Translations under genes and position numbers: made by a program
Origin: Chloroflexota bacterium
Lineage (GTDB): Bacteria > Chloroflexota > Dehalococcoidia > Lucifugimonadales > UBA3495
Length of the DNA: 6,154 nt
Assembly: GCA_022562335.1 (NCBI GenBank)
Contig: JADFPM010000163.1
Coordinates: forward strand, 1 to 6,154
Direction: 5' to 3'
Shown: positions 1 to 5,831 of the stretch, in pieces
Numbering within the stretch: position 1 is the first letter of the stretch
Layout: each line of letters begins with the position of its first letter
The notes under the pieces: generated by a model
The model's input: only the letters and a program-made list of their open reading frames with translations
Database searches by the model: none
What the model was told of the DNA's origin: nothing

Positions 1-1
1 T

Positions 2-3000
2 GTTGAGACCTGCCGGGGTCTGGAATTCGCCCACAGCCGAGGCATCGTCCACCGGGACTTGAAGCCGGGAAACGTGTGGCTGACCTCGGATGGTGTAGCC
101 AAGATAGGCGACTTCGGCCTGGCCGTAGCCCTGGACCGTTCCCGCCTTACCACCGAGGGCATGATGGTGGGCACCGTCTCCTACATGCCGCCGGAGCAGG
201 CCATGGGCGGCGAGGTGACCCCCAAGTCCGACCTTTACTCCCTGGGGGCCATGCTCTACGAGATGGTCACCGGCAGACCGCCCTTTTTGGGCGACGATTC
301 CGTGGCGATAATCGGCCAACATATCAACACGCCGCCGGTGGCCCCTGCGTGGCACCGGCCGGACTGTCCCAGGCAATTGGAAGCGCTGATCTTGCGGTTG
401 CTGGCCAAAGACCCGGCGGAACGGCCTGAGTCGGCGTCGGATGTGTTGGCTGCTTTGGAAGCGGTTGATTTGGCGGTTGACGCAGGGGCGGATTCAAAAC
501 CCGCCCCTGCCGGCGAGGAACACTCGTTGGACAGCCTGGCCAGCGGTGTTTTCGTGGGTCGGCAACAAGAGATGGGGGACCTGAAAGCGGGATTGGAAGA
601 CGCTTTGTCCGGCCGCGGACGGTTGCTGATGCTGGTGGGTGAGCCGGGCATCGGCAAAAGCCGCACCGCCCAAGAGTTGGCCACCTACGCCGGATTGAGA
701 GGCGCACAGGTGCTGTGGGGCCGTTGCTACGAAGAGCAGGGCGCCCCGCCCTACTGGCCCTGGGTGCAGGCCATCCGGTCCTACGTGAGAGAAAAGGAGC
801 CCGAGGAGCTTCGTTCCGAGATGGGCGCAGGGGCCGAGGACATCGCCGAGATCGTATCCGACGTAAGGGAGCGGCTGCCGGGGCTGAGAGCGCCTTCCCA
901 ACTGGAGCCGGAGCAAGCCCGGTTCCGGCTGTTCGACTCCATCACGACTTTCTTGAGGACAGCTTCCCAACGCCGGCCCCTGGTGCTGGTTTTGGACGAC
1001 CTTCACTGGGCCGACCAGCCTTCGTTGATGTTGCTCCAATTCATAGCTCGCGAGTTAGGCGGCGCTCGCCTATTGATCATCGGCACCTACCGCGACATGG
1101 AGTTGTCACGCCAACATCCCCTGGCCGAAGCCCTTGGTGAGTTGACTCGAGAGCGCCTATTCCAGCGGGTGCTTTTGCGGGGGTTGACCCAAGAGGACGT
1201 GGGACGGTTCATCGAAATGGCCGCTGGGGTTGCACCGCCATCGGGGTTGGTTTCTTCCGTGTACACCCAAACTGAAGGAAACCCATTGTTCGTAACCGAG
1301 GTCGTGCGCCTTCTGGTGCAAGAAGGTGAACTTGGCGCCGATAAAGTCCGGGAGACAGATTCCTGGACCGTACGCATCCCAGAAGGCGTGCGAGAGGTCA
1401 TTGGCCGGCGTCTTAACCGGCTTTCCCAACGCTGCAATGAGACGTTGACCACCGCCTCGATTCTTGGGCGTGAGTTTACCTCAGACCAGTTGAAAACCCT
1501 TACGGAAGATGCCTCCGGCGACCGGCTGTTTGAGGTTCTGGAGGAGGCCCTTGCCGCTAGGGTGATCGAGGAGTTGCCCCAATCCGTCGGCCGCTACCAA
1601 TTCACCCACGCCCTGATCCAGGAGACGCTGGCAGAAGAGCTATCCATCACCCGGCGGGTACGGCTGCATGCGAGGATCGCCGAGGGACTCGAACAGCTGT
1701 ACGGGGACGACGCCGAGGCCCACGCCGCCGAGTTGGCCCACCACTTCGCCGCGGCCGCAACGATCACTGGTACAGATAAGCTGGCGCGCTACTCCCTGGT
1801 GGCTGGAGAGCGGGCGCTGGCCTCCTACGCCTACGAAGATTCGCTTGCTCATTTTGAAAGAGGCTTGGTTGCGCGGGATATAACCCTGTCCGGAACGGAG
1901 GCGGCTTCGGATGATGAGGCCGCGGCCCTGCTGTTCGGCCTGGCGCGGGCCCAGTCCGCCACGGTCGAAGTGCAACAGCTTGTGGATGCGTTCGCCCTTC
2001 TAAGCCGCGCCTTCGAGTTTTACGCTGACGCGGGGAATGTTGCCTTAGCGGTGGCTGCCGCGGAGTTTCCAATTGCCCCCTCGCCTTATCAGATCCCAGG
2101 GATCGCTCGACTTATTGCTCGTGCTCTTGCTCTGGTCCCGGCCGATTCCCACGAGGCGGGGCGCCTTCTTTCGCGCCACGGTATGATCCTTGGGTCTGCG
2201 GAGGGTGACCTGGAAGGCGCTGAACAGGCCCTGGAGCAGGCGATAGCCATCGCCAGGCGTGAGGGAGACCCGCCTTTGGAGGCGCAGACCCAATACTATG
2301 CCGCTGTTGTGAGCGGGCAACACCTCCGCTGGCAAGAGAGTCTAGACCATGGCCTGCGGGCCATCGAACTGGGCATCAGTGATGAAAACGTCCTTTCCGA
2401 AAAGCAGTCTCGCGCCTGGATCGTGTCGAGTCTGCTACATATGGGTGACCTTGACGCGGCCCGCCCCCACGCTTTGGCCCTGCGGGATTTGGTTGAGAGG
2501 CGGAACACCCCGCGGGGCTTAGGGTTCAGACTTGGCCATCTCGCATCACTGGCGTTCCTTGAGGGCGACTGGAAAGCAGTCCGTGAATATAGCGACCGGG
2601 GCCTGGGACCGTCGACGATAAGTCCGGTACTCCTACTGGCCCGAATTATGCTGGAGTATGAGACTGGGGAGTCCGCCCAAGGAGAGATCTACCTGGAGCG
2701 GCTGATGCGCGAGGCCGGGTCAAGCCGATCGTTAGCGTCTGGAAACGTGTCTATGGTGATAGCCGCAATAGCCCGCATCACCGGTGTCCCTGACCGGTTG
2801 GAAATAGCCCAGGAAGCCGCAGAGGAGGTTCTCTCAGCACAGATTATTACCCCTCGTGATGCCATGAACGCCAAAACCGGATTGGCCTTGTTGGCCGTGC
2901 AGAAAGGCGACCAATCTGGCGCGGCGGAGCAATACGCATATCTTCAGGAGCAGCGAGGCACGATGATTGTCACCATATCATCGGTTGACCGCCTTATCGG

Positions 3001-3265
3001 TCTCTTATCGCAGACTATGGGGAACATGGACCAAGCGGCTGCTCACTTCGAGGAGGCCTTGACCTTCTGCCGCAAGGCCGGGTACCGGCCCGAATTGGCC
3101 TGGACCTGCTGCGACTACGCCGACGCCCTTCGCGAGCGTGACGGAGAAGGAGACCGGGCTAAAGCAATAACTTTGCTGGAAGAGTCGCTGGCCATATCCA
3201 GCGAGCTGGGCATGCGGCCGTTGATGGAGCGGGTGCTGTCCCGGCGGGAGATACTGAAAGCGTAG
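2..3265 (+). CDS. Ser/Thr protein kinase fused to STAND/AAA-type ATPase and TPR-like tail (5' partial)
   Basis: The reading frame is open from the left window edge, so the N-terminal kinase lobe (glycine loop, catalytic Lys) lies outside; 1087 residues are visible. Numbering from base 2, the kinase part shows the HRDLKPGN catalytic loop (17-24, Asp19 and Asn24), DFG (37-39), a PPE motif in place of APE (about 63-65), and the DLYSLG and RPPF motifs (77-95), ending near Arg141. An ATPase domain follows: VFVGR entry (about 183), Walker A GEPGIGKS (213-220), Walker B LVLVLDD followed by LHWAD (about 327-338), GTYRD (about 361) and GNPLF (426-430). The remainder is helical and TPR-like; the clearest repeats are near 595-622 and 1006-1060. 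The order kinase, ATPase, TPR resembles mycobacterial PknK and MalT-like STAND regulators. Likely a cytosolic signalling protein in which nucleotide and ligand sensing controls phosphorylation; the substrate is unknown. No transmembrane segment or C-terminal LuxR helix-turn-helix is visible. The TTG at 59 lies inside the catalytic loop and is not a real start. Confidence 0.93.
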   Translation, partial: VETCRGLEFAHSRGIVHRDLKPGNVWLTSDGVAKIGDFGLAVALDRSRLTTEGMMVGTVSYMPPEQAMGGEVTPKSDLYSLGAMLYEMVTGRPPFLGDDSVAIIGQHINTPPVAPAWHRPDCPRQLEALILRLLAKDPAERPESASDVLAALEAVDLAVDAGADSKPAPAGEEHSLDSLASGVFVGRQQEMGDLKAGLEDALSGRGRLLMLVGEPGIGKSRTAQELATYAGLRGAQVLWGRCYEEQGAPPYWPWVQAIRSYVREKEPEELRSEMGAGAEDIAEIVSDVRERLPGLRAPSQLEPEQARFRLFDSITTFLRTASQRRPLVLVLDDLHWADQPSLMLLQFIARELGGARLLIIGTYRDMELSRQHPLAEALGELTRERLFQRVLLRGLTQEDVGRFIEMAAGVAPPSGLVSSVYTQTEGNPLFVTEVVRLLVQEGELGADKVRETDSWTVRIPEGVREVIGRRLNRLSQRCNETLTTASILGREFTSDQLKTLTEDASGDRLFEVLEEALAARVIEELPQSVGRYQFTHALIQETLAEELSITRRVRLHARIAEGLEQLYGDDAEAHAAELAHHFAAAATITGTDKLARYSLVAGERALASYAYEDSLAHFERGLVARDITLSGTEAASDDEAAALLFGLARAQSATVEVQQLVDAFALLSRAFEFYADAGNVALAVAAAEFPIAPSPYQIPGIARLIARALALVPADSHEAGRLLSRHGMILGSAEGDLEGAEQALEQAIAIARREGDPPLEAQTQYYAAVVSGQHLRWQESLDHGLRAIELGISDENVLSEKQSRAWIVSSLLHMGDLDAARPHALALRDLVERRNTPRGLGFRLGHLASLAFLEGDWKAVREYSDRGLGPSTISPVLLLARIMLEYETGESAQGEIYLERLMREAGSSRSLASGNVSMVIAAIARITGVPDRLEIAQEAAEEVLSAQIITPRDAMNAKTGLALLAVQKGDQSGAAEQYAYLQEQRGTMIVTISSVDRLIGLLSQTMGNMDQAAAHFEEALTFCRKAGYRPELAWTCCDYADALRERDGEGDRAKAITLLEESLAISSELGMRPLMERVLSRREILKA

Positions 3266-3298
3266 ACTGGACGCAATCACGTGGGATTCAGAAATCGC

Positions 3299-3326
3299 GT
3301 AGGGGCACGGCATGCCGTGCCCCTAC
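3299..3326. repeat. Perfect 28-base palindrome, dispersed-repeat-like hairpin
   Basis: Two 14-base arms, starting GTAGGGGCACGGCA, are exact reverse complements with no spacer, centred between 3312 and 3313. It begins 34 bases after the kinase stop codon. The GTAGGGGCACGG...CCGTGCCCCTAC type is familiar to me as a dispersed intergenic repeat in environmental bacterial genomes; that is recollection, not a search. It could also fold in RNA as a strong GC hairpin and limit readthrough from the kinase gene, but there is no T-run after it, so a canonical intrinsic terminator is not supported. Confidence 0.85.
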
Positions 3327-3376
3327 CATTGGCGGTAACAACGAAGGCCGCAAAAGAGACGCGGGCTGGCCTTGCG

Positions 3377-3405
3377 TTGACACGGACCTTTGCCAAAAGT
3401 GTCAT
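3377..3405 (+). promoter_or_regulatory. Putative sigma70-type promoter of the LigB-like gene
   Basis: A perfect TTGACA -35 box lies at 3377-3382. A 17-base spacer separates it from TGTCAT at 3400-3405, which matches 4 of 6 positions of TATAAT. This would start transcription near 3412 and leave a leader of roughly 60 bases before the GTG start at 3475. The -35 match and spacing are good; the -10 is weak. Position in the intergenic gap immediately before a gene supports the call. Confidence 0.5.
3378..3404. promoter_or_regulatory. Operator-like inverted repeat TGACAC-N15-GTGTCA
   Basis: The half-sites TGACAC (3378-3383) and GTGTCA (3399-3404) are exact reverse complements with 21 bases between their centres, about two helical turns. 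They coincide with the -35 and -10 boxes of the proposed promoter, so a dimeric repressor bound here would block polymerase. No regulator gene adjoins, and a 6-base repeat can arise by chance, so this is a candidate only. Confidence 0.3.
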
Positions 3406-3462
3406 GCCATAGTAAGGTAAATCTGATCACAGAGCCGGTAGCCCTTATTATTTAAGACGGAC

Positions 3463-3468
3463 AGGAGG
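3463..3468 (+). promoter_or_regulatory. Ribosome binding site AGGAGG deciding the GTG start
   Basis: A perfect AGGAGG lies 6 bases before GTG at 3475. It fixes the unusual start codon of the LigB-like gene. The resulting N-terminus (MAEIVFGLASSHSP) begins directly with the first conserved LigB strand and metal-ligand His, as expected for the family. Confidence 0.85.
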
Positions 3469-3474
3469 ACTAAC

Positions 3475-4470
3475 GTGGCGGAGATCGTATTTGGTCTGGC
3501 TAGCTCCCACAGTCCCCAACTCAGCACTCCCTCGGAAGGATGGCTTGCCCGGGGCGAGCGGGACAAGGGAAACACCATGCTCTACGGCACCGACGGGATC
3601 CATTCCAACTATGAAGACCTCCTGGCGAGGACGGATGTAAAGCGGATCGCCAAGGAGATCACCCCCGAGAAGATGGAAGAAAGACACCAGCGGAACCAGA
3701 AGGGCATCGCCAAGCTCTCGGAAGCACTGTACAAAGCCAACCTGGACGTCCTGGTCATGCTGGGCGACGACCAGCAGGAGTATCTGCAGGACGACAATAT
3801 GCCCGCCTTCTGCATCTATTGGGGGGGCGAGGTCAACGTCCCCGGCCGGGGCGCGGCGCCTTCCACCGGCAACCAGCCCCTCATCGGTTATTCGGCGGAA
3901 GATAAAATCGTGCCCACCCACTCGGCTTTGGGCCAGCACATGATCGAATATCTGATCGAATCGGAGTTCGACGTTGCGACATCCAAGTTTCTAGACCCCT
4001 CGAAGGGAGGAGCTTCCCAGGGCGGCATCGGCCACGCCTTCGGATACGTTTACCACCGGTTGATGACCGATAAGTTGATACCCGCCTTGCCATTCATGGT
4101 GAACACCTACTATCCGCCCAACCAGCCCACGCCGAAACGTTGTTACGACCTGGGCCGGGCAATACGCAACGCCATTGAAGCGTGGCCGGTGAAAGCCAGG
4201 GTCGGCGTGCTGGCCTCGGGCGGTCTCAGCCACTTCGTGGTGGACGAAGAGCTGGACCAGTGGGCCATTGAGGGCATGAAGGAAAAGAGCATCGCCAAAC
4301 TTTCCAGTTTGCCCAGGGAGAGGCTCAACGCGGGAAGCTCGGAGATCCGCAACTGGATATCGGCGGCCGGGGCGGCCGAGCACCTGGAAATGGAGTTGAT
4401 AGACTACGTTCCCTGTTACCGTTCACCGGCGGGCACCGGGTGCGGCATGGGCTTTGCCACCTGGTCTTAG
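3475..4470 (+). CDS. LigB-domain class III extradiol ring-cleavage dioxygenase-like protein
   Basis: 331 residues, close to the roughly 300 of LigB, the catalytic subunit of protocatechuate 4,5-dioxygenase. Family members use non-haem Fe(II) to open catecholic rings between a hydroxylated and a neighbouring carbon. Visible landmarks: SSHSP with His12 (first metal ligand in LigB), GDDQQE (97-102) where LigB has a second metal His, GIGHAFG with His187 (a substrate-pocket His in LigB), GGLSH with His253 (the likely acid-base His), and SSEIRNW with Glu290 (candidate metal Glu). The C-terminus PAGTGCGMGF (318-327) looks like a family signature. There is no signal peptide or membrane segment, so it is cytosolic. 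No ligA-like small subunit is adjacent. It has its own promoter and no close partner gene. The substrate cannot be told from sequence; the Gln100 replacement leaves even the metal site uncertain, so the exact reaction is inferred only at family level. Confidence 0.87.
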   Translation: MAEIVFGLASSHSPQLSTPSEGWLARGERDKGNTMLYGTDGIHSNYEDLLARTDVKRIAKEITPEKMEERHQRNQKGIAKLSEALYKANLDVLVMLGDDQQEYLQDDNMPAFCIYWGGEVNVPGRGAAPSTGNQPLIGYSAEDKIVPTHSALGQHMIEYLIESEFDVATSKFLDPSKGGASQGGIGHAFGYVYHRLMTDKLIPALPFMVNTYYPPNQPTPKRCYDLGRAIRNAIEAWPVKARVGVLASGGLSHFVVDEELDQWAIEGMKEKSIAKLSSLPRERLNAGSSEIRNWISAAGAAEHLEMELIDYVPCYRSPAGTGCGMGFATWS

Positions 4471-4509
4471 ATTTCATCACAAAAGGGCGTATCCCGGATT
4501 GACCATCCT

Positions 4510-4568
4510 TCGACAAGCTCGGGACGAACGGGTGGAAATAGATCCTCCGTTCGTGGAGAGTTTGTCGA
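4510..4568. repeat. Imperfect long inverted repeat (degenerate dispersed element)
   Basis: Left arm 4510-4531 (TCGACAAGCTC then GGGACGAACGG) pairs with right arm 4547-4568 (CCGTTCGT, GGA, GAGTTTGTCGA). Over 22 positions 18 are Watson-Crick pairs and one is a G-T pair, with a 3-base internal mismatch; the loop is 15 bases. The TTCGACAAGCTC...GACGAACGG core is of a type I recognise as a widely dispersed intergenic repeat, and this copy looks decayed. It starts 40 bases after the LigB-like stop codon, so an RNA hairpin could protect or end that transcript, but no T-run follows. Confidence 0.78.
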
Positions 4569-4570
4569 GC

Positions 4571-4718
4571 CACCTTTTGAGACAGGCGCTTAGTCCGGTA
4601 TCAGATCCGGCACGGAGGACCAACCGGAGGATAACTGGGTACCTTGTGGCCAAATCGATAGTGTAAGATTAAGTCCCGGCCTGCTCTCATCTTAGGGGCC
4701 GGCCAAGCACTTAAAACC
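4571..4718. other. Leader region before tyrA with no named element
   Basis: This remaining part of the 258-base gap has no convincing ORF, RNA gene or terminator. It contains two CGGAGGA copies (4613-4619, 4625-4631), a possible -10-like TAAGAT (4664-4669) with no well-spaced -35, and a weak CCGGCC/GGCCGG stem (4676-4681 with 4697-4702, 15-base loop). The tyrA promoter probably lies here, but I cannot place it reliably. Confidence 0.4.
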
Positions 4719-4723
4719 AGAGG
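4719..4723 (+). promoter_or_regulatory. Ribosome binding site AGAGG deciding the tyrA start
   Basis: AGAGG lies 5 bases before ATG 4729. The in-frame GTG at 4723, two codons earlier, overlaps this site and so has no usable ribosome site of its own. ATG 4729 is therefore preferred, and it puts the Rossmann-fold strand at residues 4-8, as is normal for TyrA. Confidence 0.7.
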
Positions 4724-4728
4724 TGACC

Positions 4729-5754
4729 ATGGCACAGCTAACCATAATCGGCACCGGCCTAATCGGCACGTCCCTGGCTTTGGCCTTGCGACAGGCCAAG
4801 TTAAAGGACCTGGAGTTGGTTGGCACCGACTCCGACAACCTTTCCAGGTCAGGCGCCAATAAAACCAAAGCCTTCGACCGGGTCGAGAACCGCCTGAGCA
4901 ACGCGGTGCGGGGTGCCGGGATAGTGGTGCTGGCCACGCCGGTCATGGCCATGGAAGAGGTGATGGAGGTCATCGCTGACGACCTGTCCGAAGGCTGCGT
5001 GGTCACCGACGTGGGCAGCTCCAAAAAGGTGGTGCTGGATTGGGCCGAAAAGTACCTGCCCAGGCACGTAGAATTCGTTGGCGGGCACCCCATGGCCGGC
5101 AGAGAGAAGTCCGGGCCGGAAAACGCCGACGCCAACCTGTTTAAAAACAAGGTGTACTGCGTGGTCCCCAGCAGCCGGGCCAGCAGCCGGGCCGTTTCCG
5201 AGGTCACCAACATAGCCGAAGCCGTCGGCGCCCGGACCTACTTCATCAGTGTCGATGAGCACGACAGCTTTGTCGCCGCCGTCAGCCATCTACCCTTCCT
5301 GTTGTCCGTGGCCCTGGTGGGTTGCACCTCCAAGAGCCCCAACTGGGACGACATCGCCCAACTGGCCGCAACCGGATACGAAGACAGTTCCCGCCTGGCC
5401 TCCGGCGACCCCATCATGCACCGGGACATTTGCCTGTCCAACCCAGAGCCCATAGTGGCCTGGATTGATTCTTTTATCAAAGAGCTTTACGAGGTGCGCC
5501 AACTCTTGAACGCTGAGCCGGAACCCGATAGAGATTCCGTGCATGAGCTCTTCGAAAAGGCCTTCGTCGCCCGCAACCTGTGGCAGGCCGGGGCGGTGAA
5601 CCAAGCCTCCAGAGTCCACCAGTCTGCGGTCGATGTTCCCAGCTTCACCGAAAGCGTTGGAGACTTCTTCGGCGGCAGCCTGGCCCGAAAGGCCATGGAA
5701 TCACAGAAAAAGCTGTTCCGCGGCGACAGGAATGACCGGCCCAAAGACAGGTAG
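4729..5754 (+). CDS. tyrA: Prephenate dehydrogenase (TyrA)
   Basis: 341 residues from ATG. It oxidises and decarboxylates prephenate to 4-hydroxyphenylpyruvate, the committed step to tyrosine, in the cytosol. The N-terminal Rossmann domain has GTGLIGTS (8-15), and an acidic residue after the second strand (VGTDSD, Asp34) points to NAD+ rather than NADP+. TDVGSSK (93-99) and GGHPMAGREKSG (118-129) are TyrA signatures; His120 and Glu126 align with the catalytic His and neighbouring Glu of class enzymes such as the Aquifex protein. The helical C-terminal dimerisation domain has SHLPF (186-190) and YEDSSRLASGDP (217-228), where Arg222 fits the prephenate-binding Arg. There is no chorismate mutase or ACT domain, so feedback control by an ACT domain is not expected. 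The tail beyond about 300 is longer than in a minimal TyrA and ends in a charged stretch. aroA follows 77 bases downstream, supporting an aromatic amino acid operon. Confidence 0.93.
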   Translation: MAQLTIIGTGLIGTSLALALRQAKLKDLELVGTDSDNLSRSGANKTKAFDRVENRLSNAVRGAGIVVLATPVMAMEEVMEVIADDLSEGCVVTDVGSSKKVVLDWAEKYLPRHVEFVGGHPMAGREKSGPENADANLFKNKVYCVVPSSRASSRAVSEVTNIAEAVGARTYFISVDEHDSFVAAVSHLPFLLSVALVGCTSKSPNWDDIAQLAATGYEDSSRLASGDPIMHRDICLSNPEPIVAWIDSFIKELYEVRQLLNAEPEPDRDSVHELFEKAFVARNLWQAGAVNQASRVHQSAVDVPSFTESVGDFFGGSLARKAMESQKKLFRGDRNDRPKDR

Positions 5755-5816
5755 CTCGCGAGAACACCGGAAGAGAATACCGGCTGGGAAATGCCGTCGT
5801 TTAGGCCCAGTTCATC

Positions 5817-5822
5817 AGGAGG
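5817..5822 (+). promoter_or_regulatory. Ribosome binding site AGGAGG deciding the aroA TTG start
   Basis: A perfect AGGAGG lies 9 bases before TTG 5832. The same frame has a TAG stop at 5802-5804 and no ATG or GTG between that stop and 5832, so TTG is the only plausible start upstream of the conserved motif at residues 18-26. Confidence 0.85.
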
Positions 5823-5831
5823 TTTCCCAGG

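Noticed and set aside
59..61. TTG as the start of the kinase-ATPase gene
   Set aside because: It is the Leu codon inside the HRDLKPGN catalytic loop; the frame continues upstream to the window edge, so the gene is truncated.
494..1039. Long minus-strand open frames opposite the kinase-ATPase gene, such as this one
   Set aside because: They oppose a strongly motif-supported gene, show no recognisable domain and are expected in GC-rich DNA.
3475..4470. Possible AmmeMemoRadiSam B (Memo-like) protein rather than a dioxygenase
   Set aside because: Memo-like proteins share the fold, but the GGLSH, GHAFG and C-terminal PAGTGCGMGF motifs fit the LigB dioxygenase side better.
4613..4631. Two CGGAGGA copies as ribosome sites of a hidden gene
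   Set aside because: No start codon followed by a plausible reading frame lies at the right distance from either copy.
4454..4666. Small plus-strand ORF of 70 codons between the LigB-like gene and tyrA
   Set aside because: It overlaps the end of the LigB-like gene, has no ribosome site and runs through the inverted repeat; its product looks random.
4644..4669. Possible tyrA promoter TTGTGG ... TAAGAT
   Set aside because: The spacer is only 14 bases and the -35 match is weak, so it does not meet a reasonable sigma70 standard.
4676..4702. CCGGCC/GGCCGG stem as a tyrA attenuator or riboswitch
   Set aside because: Only six base pairs with a 15-base loop, no T-run, no alternative pairing and no Tyr-rich leader peptide.
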